Origin: Candidatus Methanoperedens sp.
GTDB lineage: Archaea > Halobacteriota > Methanosarcinia > Methanosarcinales > Methanoperedenaceae
Length of the DNA: 41,198 nucleotides
Direction of reading: 5' to 3'
NCBI GenBank assembly: GCA_027460585.1
Contig: JAPZAP010000082.1
Location: 1 to 41,198 of the forward strand
A program made the position numbers and the translations under genes. Below, piece after piece: positions 1-7,239 of the stretch (within the stretch, counting starts at the first letter, position 1; every line of letters starts with the position of its first letter). The notes under the pieces were generated by a model. It did no database searches, had not been told where the DNA came from, and saw nothing but the letters and a program-made list of their open reading frames with translations.

Positions 1-280
1 ATTCATGCATGCGCTGGATTGCGCCGCATCCTTATACTGCTTATGTTATGTTTTCCATAAAACAATCGATCACGTTTGTTTTTATATGATTTGCATAAGA
101 CTATAATAATCTCGATATCATTTGACAATTTAGCCTTGACAGGACACTAATCCCAAATGAGAATATATGCTTTCCATCGGGCATCGGTTAAGGAGGCAAA
201 TTCGAGAATAGATTGTGAGCAAATAAAGTGTAACCGAAACAAATAATACCTATTTCCAATATAAGATAACACGGATAATC

Positions 281-427
281 ATGCAAGTTGAAAATTGTAA
301 TTTCTGCTCGGATGAGAAATGCACGGCAGCAGACCTTGAATTATGCGATTTTGCTGGAAAAAATTTCAAGGAATGCCTTCGCTACAAGTTGCATTTCCTG
401 AGACCCCAGCTCATGCAGTTGCGCTAG
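281..427 (+). CDS. small Cys-rich protein, 48 aa, hypothetical
   Basis: I read a 48-residue ORF with ATG at 281 and TAG at 425-427. It has five cysteines, including an N-terminal C-x2-C-x4-C arrangement (NFCSDEKC) followed by two more at about residues 22 and 32, so it could bind a metal or Fe-S cluster. A TATA-like AATATAAG lies at about 259-266 and there is no Shine-Dalgarno sequence, which would suit a leaderless or near-leaderless message, although the TATA-to-ATG spacing is slightly short. It sits 73 bp upstream of rubredoxin on the same strand, which hints at a redox or iron role. I do not recognise the family. The first 280 bases of the window hold no gene that I can support. Confidence 0.5.
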   Translation: MQVENCNFCSDEKCTAADLELCDFAGKNFKECLRYKLHFLRPQLMQLR

Positions 428-500
428 CCATCCTTATCTTTTACAGGATGATAAAAAAGAATGAACATACGTTGAACTAAGGAAATAAAAGGAGTAATCT

Positions 501-656
501 ATGACAAAATATCGTTGCACAGTATGTGGTTATGAATACGACCCGGAAGTGGGAGACGCTCCTAAAATAAAACCGGGAACTGCATTTGAGGATCTGCCTG
601 ATGATTGGGTTTGCCCCCAATGCGGCGTGGGCAAAGAAATGTTTGAAAAAATATAA
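501..656 (+). CDS. rubredoxin
   Basis: This 51-residue protein is a complete rubredoxin, a small electron carrier with one iron bound by four cysteines. Both ligand pairs are visible: [13 protein letters not shown] near the N-terminus and [13 protein letters not shown] near the C-terminus. The conserved aromatic and acidic segments of the fold (DLPDDWVCP) are present, and the length matches the family norm. An AGGAG ribosome-binding site at about 490-494 precedes the ATG. In anaerobic archaea rubredoxins pass electrons to oxygen- or superoxide-detoxifying enzymes and other partners; no such partner is adjacent here. The next gene, 82 bp downstream, is nifB. Confidence 0.94.
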   Translation: MTKYRCTVCGYEYDPEVGDAPKIKPGTAFEDLPDDWVCPQCGVGKEMFEKI

Positions 657-738
657 TAATGCGACAATTGGGAAAATACCTAAATAGTATTGCCACCAAT
701 AATATGTTCGTATAATTACGAATAAAACTGAGGAACAA

Positions 739-1629
739 ATGAAACAAGAACGCTGGGGCAACATAGGCTCAAAATTCGCGCATCTTACAAGCGCTCACCC
801 GTGCTACAATGAAAAAGCTCATTTCACAACCGCAAGGATCCACTTACCTGTGGCTCCGCGCTGCAATATCCAGTGCAATTACTGTATCAGGAAACTGGAC
901 AAATGTGAACACAGGCCCGGCGTTGCCTCAAGTATCCTTAATCCACGTGAAGCTCTTGTAAGGGTAGATAAATACTCAAAGGAAATGCAAAATCTTAAGG
1001 TCGTGGGTATCGCCGGACCTGGCGAGGCGCTTGCGAATGAAGACTCCTTTGAGACTATGCGCCTTGTGCATGAAAAATATCCTGATCTTATAAAATGCGT
1101 GGCAAGCAACGGTCTTATGCTTTCCGAAAGAGTGGATGATCTTGTCAAAGCGGGAGTAACAAGCGTCACTGTTACAATAAACGCAGTTGACCCTGAAGTC
1201 GGGGCAAAGATATATTCCTTCGTCCGATACCATGATCAGACATACAGAGGTGTGGAAGGCGCAAAACTCCTGATCGAGAAACAGTTCGAGGGTGTAAAGA
1301 AGGCAAGCGAAGCCGGATTGAACGTAAAAGTAAATATGGTGCTGATTCCTGAGATCAATTTTGAGCAGGTTAAAGAAGTCGCGAAAAAAGCTGCAGAGAA
1401 CGGCGCAATAATTATGAATATCATCCCGATGATTCCGCTTAACAGGTTTGAAAAAGAAAGACCTCCGGACTGTGACGAACTTAATATCGCAAGAACCATA
1501 GCAGAAGAATACCTGCCCCAGTTCAGGCTGTGCAGGCAGTGCCGCGCAGATGCGGTCGGTGTTCCAGGCCAGGAACCCTGCGGCTCACCCATTCAGCAGC
1601 GCACAAGCACCGAATACTATCATGCTTAA
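739..1629 (+). CDS. nifB: NifB, radical-SAM nitrogenase cofactor maturase
   Basis: NifB fuses two [4Fe-4S] clusters and inserts carbon from SAM to make NifB-co, the precursor of the FeMo and related cofactors of nitrogenase. The 296-residue protein shows the N-terminal HPCYNEKAH motif, the radical-SAM cysteines CNIQCNYC, the following RKLDKCEHRPGV block, the GPGEALAN SAM-binding loop and the C-terminal CRQCRADAVGVPG motif, all NifB hallmarks. It is the short stand-alone archaeal form without the NifX-like C-terminal domain of many bacterial proteins. A GAGGA ribosome-binding site lies just before the ATG. No nifH, nifD or nifK is in the window, so nitrogen fixation is not shown here; the other genes would have to lie elsewhere. 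Confidence 0.94.
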   Translation: MKQERWGNIGSKFAHLTSAHPCYNEKAHFTTARIHLPVAPRCNIQCNYCIRKLDKCEHRPGVASSILNPREALVRVDKYSKEMQNLKVVGIAGPGEALANEDSFETMRLVHEKYPDLIKCVASNGLMLSERVDDLVKAGVTSVTVTINAVDPEVGAKIYSFVRYHDQTYRGVEGAKLLIEKQFEGVKKASEAGLNVKVNMVLIPEINFEQVKEVAKKAAENGAIIMNIIPMIPLNRFEKERPPDCDELNIARTIAEEYLPQFRLCRQCRADAVGVPGQEPCGSPIQQRTSTEYYHA

Positions 1630-1667
1630 TACTGATAAAAGAATTAGTAAGAATAAGAGGTGAAAAA

Positions 1668-1823
1668 ATGTGTTTTGCAGATTCATCCGTAAGCGTTGAG
1701 CTAGAGGAAGGAAACTTTGTACTGGAAGAGTATCAATGCATGGAATGCAGTTCCAGTTTCCGCGGGATCGGAAAAAAAGTAAGATGCCCATCGTGCGACT
1801 CGGCGAAGGTAAAGAAAGTTTAG
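1668..1823 (+). CDS. zinc-ribbon small protein, 51 aa
   Basis: The start is set by GAGGTG at about 1657-1662 followed by ATG at 1668; longer readings would run back into nifB. The 51-residue protein has an acidic N-terminal half and a C-terminal zinc ribbon made of two Cys pairs (YQCMECSSSF and VRCPSCDSAKV), reminiscent of FmdB-like or rubrerythrin-like zinc ribbons. The start lies 38 bp after the nifB stop on the same strand, so the two are probably co-transcribed. The gene is convergent with the Cys-rich gene at 1846-1980. The function is unknown; metal or Fe-S handling with NifB is an inference from position only. Confidence 0.7.
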   Translation: MCFADSSVSVELEEGNFVLEEYQCMECSSSFRGIGKKVRCPSCDSAKVKKV

Positions 1824-1845
1824 CCGATGATCGTTATACGAAAAA

Positions 1846-1980
1846 CTATATTTTAGGAAACTCATATCCACAATTGGGGCACATAACCTGCCCGCATTTC
1901 ATAAAACGTGGGCACATCATGCAGCCCTGCGCTTCTTTCTCCTCAAATTTAAATCCGCAAAGCGGGCATTGAGTTTTCAT
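1846..1980 (-). CDS. Cys-rich 44-aa protein coupled to feoB
   Basis: On the minus strand the feoB stop codon (TGA, 1979-1977) overlaps the ATG (1980-1978) of a 44-residue ORF in an ATGA arrangement, strong evidence for a translated gene at the end of the iron operon. The product has eight cysteines: CPLCGF, then C-x2-C (GCMMC), then a single Cys (KCG), then CPNCGYEF. The flanking CPxCG knuckles resemble a duplicated zinc ribbon or rubredoxin-like site. It has no membrane segment. Small proteins beside feoB are known in other lineages (FeoC and Cys-rich FeoB-associated proteins), but I cannot assign this one to them. A role in Fe(II) delivery or in sensing FeoB activity is an inference. Confidence 0.75.
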   Translation of the reverse strand: MKTQCPLCGFKFEEKEAQGCMMCPRFMKCGQVMCPNCGYEFPKI

Positions 1981-3983
1981 AACAGGTGGAAATATCCTAT
2001 AAACCTGAAAGCTATTCCGCCGATAAGTATTGCAAGCACTATGGTAAATGTCATGATACCCAGCGCCCGCTTCCAGCCAAGTTCGCGGCCCAGTACTGCG
2101 ATCGTCGCAACGCAGGGGATATATATCGTATTCACAAGAGCATAAACGAACAATTGTGCTTTCGTCATGAAAAGCAGGAGGTTATTTGCACCGCCGCCAT
2201 ACATGACAACTGCAAGCGTGACAAGAAGCTGCAGGGCAAGTTCCTTTCTAAGTACTGCAAATATCAATGTCAGTCCTGCAACAGCGGGAAGGCCAAGCCA
2301 TCCCTCGACTATTGGTGATAATGGCAAGGCCAGTTTCCAGAGGTATCCGGTTTCATAAAGCCCACCGAGCAACATTGAACCAACAAGCACTATCGGAAAA
2401 GCCACGAATACGAAGTCCTGGAACCTGTACCAGGTCTTTTTCAAAATGTTGGAAATTATAGGCGCCCTGAATGGGAACATTTCCATAACGAGGCCTGTCG
2501 ATTCACCTGGCATGATCTTGTTAAGACCCACACCTACAAGAAAAACAAGAACCAACACTATTAGAAATATCGCGACTGCCGGCTTCCATCCTACGAACAG
2601 GGAAACCGCGCCCAGGATGACCGCAGTTCTGGCGCTGCATGGAATAAGAGTAATGAGGGTGCTGGCTATCGTTCTTTCCCTAATCGTTGTCAGGACGCGC
2701 GTTCCGATTATCGCTGGCACATTGCAGCCAGCGCCTGCGACAAGCGGTATGATTGCGCGGCCATGCAGCCCGAACTTGTGCATGAGCCTGTCTGTCAGGA
2801 ATGCCACGGAATTCAGGTATCCTGAATCCTCCAGGAAAGCGAGCATGAAATAGAAGGTAAGAACATACGGTATGCCCACGGCAAGAGCGGCAAGGATTCC
2901 TGCATCAAAACCCCAGATGAGTATCTTTCCAAAATGTCCGCTTCCAAAAACAGAAAAAATCGCCCCATCGATCAGGGGAGATGCGTACAATGCCCAGTTA
3001 CTGCTTAAAATCCTGGAGAGCCAGTTCCCTGCATAAAACAGGAAAGAAAAAATTAATGCCAGGGCGCCAATAAGAATTGGGATACCAGTGACAGGGGAAG
3101 TTGTGTATGCCCATATCTTATCCGAAATGAGGGGTTTTACATCACCCTGCACCTGTGATGCTATTGACCCCGCAAGCCCATGTCTTTCGCGTGCGATCCT
3201 TATAGGAGTTTTCTCACCATGTAATTTTTCGATTTCCCTGCTTATCCTTTTTGCTTCGGAAACGATCGATCTGCCATTTTCATGCTTACCCACAAGTTCA
3301 CTGAATTCAGAATCTTCTTCAAGAAGAAGTATCGACAGAGCCCTTCTATTTATCCCAAAATCATACGGATCAAGCATCTTTTCGAGTTTCTTGATGTTGG
3401 ATTCAATATCATCTCCATAATGTGGTGGATATTTGATATCTTCTTTTTTCATGGCGGTATCTACAGCTTTCTGGATCATGTCATCAAGACCGCTGCCCGT
3501 TGTGGCTATTGTCCGGACAACAGGTACGCCAAGAAGCTGCGAAAGTTCCTCCGAATTGATAATGATATTCCTTTTCTCAGCTTCATCTACCAGGTTCAGG
3601 GCAGCCACAATAGGTATGCCAAGATCGAGGAACTGGATAAGCATGTAAAGATTCCGGGCAAGGTTTGTGGCATCAAGTACCATTATTGCTGCATCGGGTT
3701 TGCAGTCAAGAACCGCCCTTCGCGCAACCCACTGGTCTTCCGAAACCGCGCCCAGCGCGTAGCTGCCAGGAAGGTCGATTATGCCTATCTTAAGATTTTT
3801 AAAATTCGTGGTCGCCATATTGAGTTCCACGGTTTTTCCGGGATAGTTCGCAGTGACCACTCCCATTCCCGTGAGGCGGTTGAATATGCTTGATTTTCCC
3901 ACGTTGGGATTTCCAGCAAGCACAAACGTGAAATCAGTCGCACCTTTTATATCTTTCAGGGCGCCATGACATGAAATAGCCAT
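1977..3983 (-). CDS. feoB: FeoB, ferrous iron transporter
   Basis: FeoB imports Fe(II) across the cytoplasmic membrane. The 668-residue protein has an N-terminal G domain with P-loop GNPNVGKSS (about 24-32), switch region NYPGKTVE, G3 DLPGSY and G4 NLVDE, then a helical guanine-dissociation-inhibitor-like region (about 170-270), then a polytopic membrane domain with the family's two Gate repeats; the Cys in GAGCNVPAI and in IPCSAR are conserved pore-region residues. The length is normal. It starts 12 bp after the DtxR-family gene and ends overlapping the small Cys-rich gene. No stand-alone feoA is present; a FeoA-like domain is instead found in the upstream regulator. Confidence 0.98.
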   Translation of the reverse strand: MAISCHGALKDIKGATDFTFVLAGNPNVGKSSIFNRLTGMGVVTANYPGKTVELNMATTNFKNLKIGIIDLPGSYALGAVSEDQWVARRAVLDCKPDAAIMVLDATNLARNLYMLIQFLDLGIPIVAALNLVDEAEKRNIIINSEELSQLLGVPVVRTIATTGSGLDDMIQKAVDTAMKKEDIKYPPHYGDDIESNIKKLEKMLDPYDFGINRRALSILLLEEDSEFSELVGKHENGRSIVSEAKRISREIEKLHGEKTPIRIARERHGLAGSIASQVQGDVKPLISDKIWAYTTSPVTGIPILIGALALIFSFLFYAGNWLSRILSSNWALYASPLIDGAIFSVFGSGHFGKILIWGFDAGILAALAVGIPYVLTFYFMLAFLEDSGYLNSVAFLTDRLMHKFGLHGRAIIPLVAGAGCNVPAIIGTRVLTTIRERTIASTLITLIPCSARTAVILGAVSLFVGWKPAVAIFLIVLVLVFLVGVGLNKIMPGESTGLVMEMFPFRAPIISNILKKTWYRFQDFVFVAFPIVLVGSMLLGGLYETGYLWKLALPLSPIVEGWLGLPAVAGLTLIFAVLRKELALQLLVTLAVVMYGGGANNLLLFMTKAQLFVYALVNTIYIPCVATIAVLGRELGWKRALGIMTFTIVLAILIGGIAFRFIGYFHLL

Positions 3984-3995
3984 CTTATTTTACCT

Positions 3996-4646
3996 TTATT
4001 TAACTTTTATTTTTGATGCTACTTCTCTCCCAAGAGCATAACGGGAACCCGAAACGCATACTATCAGCGGCCCTCCAAAAGGAGCCACTTCCTCGACTCT
4101 TACACATACATCTGGAAGTAATCCAAGGGAAGCAAGGTACTGAAGCATTTTTGGGTCTTCTTCGAAGACGCTTACGATTATTGCTTTTTCGGAGGCTTTT
4201 AACTCTGAAAGAGGTCTTACATTCTCCTTCACGAACAGCCCGTCCTTATCCGGTATTGGATGGCCGTGTGGACAGGTTTTCGGGTTTCCAAGGCTCTGTG
4301 CAATGCGGTCTTCCATTTCAGGGCTTATGGCGTGTTCCAGCCTGCATGCTTCCTCATGCACCTCGTCCCACGCAAAACCAAGGATATCGGTAAGCAGCCT
4401 TTCAGAAAGGCGGTGCCTTCGAACTACCTTTTTGGCCATTTTATTCCCCTCATCTGTAAGACATACACCTTTTTCGGTGTGCTTTACGAGGTCCTTTTTC
4501 ACAAGCTTCTTCACCATTTCGGAAACGGATGGTGGGGACAGCTTCAGGTGTTCCGCAAGACGCGAAGTGCTTACAGGATGCTGCTCCTGCTGTAATTTGT
4601 ATATCGATTCCAGGTATTCTTCAATCCTGGGGGTATCAGCTTCCAT
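3996..4646 (-). CDS. DtxR/MntR-family metal-dependent repressor
   Basis: This 216-residue regulator has the DtxR layout: N-terminal winged helix-turn-helix (about 5-65, with TSRLAEHLKLSPPSVSEMV as recognition region), a metal-binding and dimerisation domain (about 66-140, with RRHRLSERLL and EEACRLEHAIS carrying the usual Glu and His ligands, then CPHGHPIP), and a C-terminal FeoA/SH3-like domain (about 145-216). Family members repress iron or manganese uptake genes when metal is bound. It lies between the FTR1-type permease (11-bp overlap) and feoB, so it very probably controls its own operon through the palindrome at 5506-5519. Whether it senses Fe or Mn cannot be told from sequence; the neighbours favour iron. 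Confidence 0.95.
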   Translation of the reverse strand: MEADTPRIEEYLESIYKLQQEQHPVSTSRLAEHLKLSPPSVSEMVKKLVKKDLVKHTEKGVCLTDEGNKMAKKVVRRHRLSERLLTDILGFAWDEVHEEACRLEHAISPEMEDRIAQSLGNPKTCPHGHPIPDKDGLFVKENVRPLSELKASEKAIIVSVFEEDPKMLQYLASLGLLPDVCVRVEEVAPFGGPLIVCVSGSRYALGREVASKIKVK

Positions 4647-5484
4647 TTTTCACCTCCGTCCCTGTTTTATAATTCCTGTATATGAATGGACCAATTATTA
4701 TCCAGTAGCCAATATATGCCAGGACTTCAGTGAGCGAAGGGGCGGCATTGTAACCGACCAGAGCTTTTAAGCTTCCTCCGATGAGCCCATTATCATGAAG
4801 GAGCGGATATGAACCGTCAGGATTCAGCGGGGGGTTCAAATCCCATACATGGGTGATTCCATAAGGTATGACGCCTGCGTCGTTGAAATCATGCACGCCT
4901 GTTGCCACAAGTCCCGCAGAAAATAAAATCAATATAAAACTTGTGTACCTGAAGAATTTGCCTACGTCAAGGCTGTATGTTCCCTTGAACATGATAAATG
5001 AAAGGACAATGATTGCCGCCAGGCCTATAAAAAAACCTGAAATAGTATCAACCGGATTGTTGATTGCAAGTGTTCCAAGGAACAGGACTGTCTCAACCCC
5101 TTCCCTGAAAACAGCTATGAATGAGAGTCCTGCGATCCCCAACATATTGCCTTTGGATATGGAAAGGTCGATCTTTTCCTGGACTTCACCTTTTACCTGC
5201 CTGGAATTATTCGCCATCCAGAAGATCATATAAGTAAGTACAATCGCTGCGGCAAGGTCAGCCGTGCCCCCGAACAATTGTTCTGCCGTGCCGCTAAGGT
5301 CGCCATATACTGTTTTGAAAATCATGGCGACTGCAAGGCTTGCGATCAGGGCGCCGATTATCCCTATATTGATATAGCGGTTGAGGTCTTTTCGTCCTAT
5401 CTTTGCGACATAAGCCGATATTATTCCTATTATCAGGGCTGCTTCGAGAGCTTCCCTGAAGGTTATTAAGAAACTTGCTAACAT
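4636..5484 (-). CDS. FTR1-family iron permease
   Basis: This polytopic membrane protein carries both REXXE iron-binding signatures of the FTR1/EfeU family: FREALEAALIIG in the first helix and FREGVETVLFLG in the fourth, within about seven predicted helices. The family moves iron in oxidase-coupled systems of fungi and bacteria; no multicopper oxidase or EfeO/EfeB partner is adjacent. I prefer the internal ATG at 5484 (282 aa, starting MLASFLITF as in family members) because GGTGA lies 5 nt upstream; the ATG at 5496 would add four residues and lacks a ribosome-binding site. It is the first gene of the operon, directly behind a TATA box and a DtxR-like operator. Confidence 0.93.
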   Translation of the reverse strand: MLASFLITFREALEAALIIGIISAYVAKIGRKDLNRYINIGIIGALIASLAVAMIFKTVYGDLSGTAEQLFGGTADLAAAIVLTYMIFWMANNSRQVKGEVQEKIDLSISKGNMLGIAGLSFIAVFREGVETVLFLGTLAINNPVDTISGFFIGLAAIIVLSFIMFKGTYSLDVGKFFRYTSFILILFSAGLVATGVHDFNDAGVIPYGITHVWDLNPPLNPDGSYPLLHDNGLIGGSLKALVGYNAAPSLTEVLAYIGYWIIIGPFIYRNYKTGTEVKNGS

Positions 5485-5505
5485 TAGATTCACCATTTTT
5501 TATTA

Positions 5506-5519
5506 TTAGGTATACCTAA
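5506..5519. promoter_or_regulatory. DtxR-like operator palindrome
   Basis: TTAGGTATACCTAA is a perfect 14-bp palindrome. The TTAGG half-site matches the general form of boxes bound by DtxR/IdeR-type iron repressors. It lies about 11-24 bp downstream of the TATA-like element at 5530-5538 and so covers the expected transcription start of the FTR1-DtxR-FeoB operon, an ideal place for repression. The regulator assignment is inferred from the DtxR gene inside the operon. Confidence 0.72.
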
Positions 5520-5529
5520 CGCATTGAAG

Positions 5530-5538
5530 AATATAAAG
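5530..5538 (-). promoter_or_regulatory. TATA box of the iron-uptake operon
   Basis: On the minus strand the sequence reads CTTTATATT, a good archaeal TATA box. Its centre is about 25 bp upstream of the operator palindrome, which places transcription initiation in or beside the operator, about 12-25 nt before the permease start codon. Confidence 0.6.
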
Positions 5539-5763
5539 TTTTCGGGAAGCTGTGGGTGTAAAATCTTTTGGTGTTAAATATTTTTTGAAATGTTATTTAG
5601 CCAATAATTCTTCCTGACATCCAGGTATTTTAAAGTTCCATGGGGTGTTTTGAATATCCTTTAGGTTGATCCTGATGTTTCCAAGGCACTGGGCTCAAAA
5701 ATAGAGAACATCTTTTCTTTTAGAAGATAACCATTTCCTACCATAAGATTTATTACAATACAC

Positions 5764-5797
5764 GTCTATTTAGAAATAAACTTGTCTATTTTTAGAC
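5764..5797 (+). promoter_or_regulatory. repeated GTCTATTT..AGA motif upstream of secreted-protein gene
   Basis: GTCTATTTAGAAATAAAC is followed by GTCTATTTTTAGAC, whose GTCTA and TAGAC arms form an inverted repeat. The pair lies just upstream of an AT-rich promoter-like stretch (TTAAAATAA at about 5802) and about 40 bp before the gene at 5835. It may be a binding site for a regulator of the downstream cluster; the regulator is unknown. Confidence 0.3.
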
Positions 5798-5834
5798 TAG
5801 CTTAAAATAATTTGATTGCGGAGGCTAATAAAAT

Positions 5835-7088
5835 ATGAATAAATATACAAGAATCCTGGCATTTGTACTCATACTTGCCATGTCGGCAGGGATCGCTACA
5901 AGTGAACAGGTTGTTACGACAAAAATGGTGAGTGTAGATGGTATGCCTGCACCCGAACAGGCAATTAATTTCACAAAGCTTGAAATTTCTCCCCCTTATA
6001 TCAATTTCATGCTGCAGCCGGGAGAGACAAAAGAACTGACTGTCACACTCAAGAACAAAGAGACAACAGTTGTGAGCGTGAAACCCAATACAATATTGGC
6101 GCCATACGGCGGATATAATGTGTATCCCGAATGGATCAAAATCACCCCGGAAAGTGCAGAAATACCCGCAGGGGGCAGCCAGAAATTCACAATTAAAGTT
6201 AGCGTGCCAGTGGATGCATCAATAGGCGGTTCCGGTGTACAGATAGCATTTACCAATGAAACAATGCCATCGCCTTATCCATCGCCATTCCCTAACTATA
6301 TTCACGTATTACAGGTTTCGCTTGATATCTGGACTACTCCAAAGATACAGATAATGACACCATATATAAACGATATACTTGAAGCTGGTAAGGAATATGA
6401 TTACGAGGTAAAACTCAAGAATGTAGGTACAGAAACAATAAATATCGACCCAAAGATGAGCAGTGACAACAACAGGTATTACGGAGGCCCTTATGGACAG
6501 ATGTCAGCAGCTTTCAAAGATGATGCAATAACAATATCTGCGCCTTCAAATGTTCCCGCAGGAACCACCGAAATTGTAAAAATTCATATCAAAGTACCAG
6601 TCGATGCAAAAGGTTCCTACAACGGCGCTATAAACCTTAATATCGATGACCCATCAATTCAGGTATATGACGGAATGGTCCAAATGAATTTCAACGTCTG
6701 GACACAACCAGCTGAACCTTTTGAAAGGTCTTTCAAACTGGAAGAGGCTGCCCCTATTACCATTGAGGTCAGCTCCGGCATCAATTATAATTATCCTTAT
6801 GGCGGCCAGGCTATAGGAGCTGATAGAAAAGAACCTTCGTTTGAAACAACACTTGATGGCCCGGCAGGAAAGGCTGACATCAAAGCCACAAAGACATTAA
6901 TAAAAGGTGTCGTGAATATGGGAGGTCAAATTCCACCATGGGAACTTGACAGCAAAGGGATATACCAGGAAAATGGGGTACAGCTTATTGAAACATATAA
7001 GGTAAGCGGTTCTCCGGGTGAATGGAAACTGAAGGTTCTGCCAAAGAATACGGAGAGTTTTGAATACTCCATATTAATAGGAGAGTAA
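5835..7088 (+). CDS. secreted protein with tandem Ig-like/CARDB-type domains
   Basis: The 417-residue protein has an N-terminal signal peptide (about 1-24, hydrophobic core ILAFVLILAMSAGIA) and no C-terminal membrane anchor, so it should be exported. Two beta-sandwich domains are suggested by internal repetition: LQPGETKELTVTLKN with IPAGGSQKFTIKVSVPVDA in the first (about 45-165), and LEAGKEYDYEVKLKNVG with VPAGTTEIVKIHIKVPVDA in the second (about 175-290). This resembles CARDB/NEW3-type extracellular domains. The C-terminal region (about 290-417) is unassigned. GGAGG at 5820-5824 supports the ATG. It heads a same-strand cluster ending in an ABC-2 exporter, which suggests a cell-surface role. 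The precise function is unknown. Confidence 0.85.
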   Translation: MNKYTRILAFVLILAMSAGIATSEQVVTTKMVSVDGMPAPEQAINFTKLEISPPYINFMLQPGETKELTVTLKNKETTVVSVKPNTILAPYGGYNVYPEWIKITPESAEIPAGGSQKFTIKVSVPVDASIGGSGVQIAFTNETMPSPYPSPFPNYIHVLQVSLDIWTTPKIQIMTPYINDILEAGKEYDYEVKLKNVGTETINIDPKMSSDNNRYYGGPYGQMSAAFKDDAITISAPSNVPAGTTEIVKIHIKVPVDAKGSYNGAINLNIDDPSIQVYDGMVQMNFNVWTQPAEPFERSFKLEEAAPITIEVSSGINYNYPYGGQAIGADRKEPSFETTLDGPAGKADIKATKTLIKGVVNMGGQIPPWELDSKGIYQENGVQLIETYKVSGSPGEWKLKVLPKNTESFEYSILIGE

Positions 7089-7100
7089 ATCTCTCCTATT
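7076..7100 (+). terminator. hairpin over the stop codon of the secreted-protein gene
   Basis: AATAGGAGAG and CTCTCCTATT form a perfect 10-bp stem around a 5-nt loop that contains part of the TAA stop codon. A short TTAAAATT follows. It could end or attenuate transcription between the secreted-protein gene and the genes from 7240 on, or protect the 3' end of the message. The trailing T-run is weak, so termination is uncertain. Confidence 0.45.
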
Positions 7101-7212
7101 TAAAATTGAAAGTATGCGAAAAAATTACGAACCTATTCCATTCATCATCTCTGTCTTCATGCTTCTTATACAGCAGATCTTTGGTGGAAAGAGGTCGAAA
7201 AGATAAGCCGGA

Positions 7213-7230
7213 TGTGAAAATATTTTCACA
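7213..7230. promoter_or_regulatory. 18-bp perfect palindrome before the gene at 7240
   Basis: TGTGAAAATATTTTCACA is a perfect 18-bp palindrome ending 9 bp before the ATG at 7240 and touching the AGGT ribosome-binding site. It could be an operator for a dimeric regulator, or as RNA a hairpin next to the ribosome-binding site. The binding protein is unknown. Confidence 0.5.
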
Positions 7231-7239
7231 GGTAAGAAA

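Noticed and set aside
429-450. Small CATCCT/AGGATG hairpin between the Cys-rich 48-mer and rubredoxin
   Set aside because: Only six base pairs with a 10-nt loop, followed by A rather than T; too weak to call a terminator.
1736-1972. 78-codon plus-strand ORF across the 3' ends of two small genes
   Set aside because: It is a frame shadow of the zinc-ribbon gene at 1668-1823 and runs antisense to the ATGA-coupled Cys-rich gene, which has better support.
4835-4850. GGTTCAAATCCC resembling a tRNA T-loop
   Set aside because: It lies inside the FTR1 coding sequence, and no acceptor or anticodon stem can be built around it.
5661-5675. Possible second DtxR-like box (TTAGGTTGATCCTGA)
   Set aside because: Symmetry is poor and no promoter is placed around it; only the left half matches the perfect box at 5506-5519.
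7114-7206. 30-codon ORF with one hydrophobic stretch between the secreted-protein gene and the gene at 7240
   Set aside because: It has no ribosome-binding site and no recognisable family; a frame of this length is expected by chance. Only translation data would revive it.
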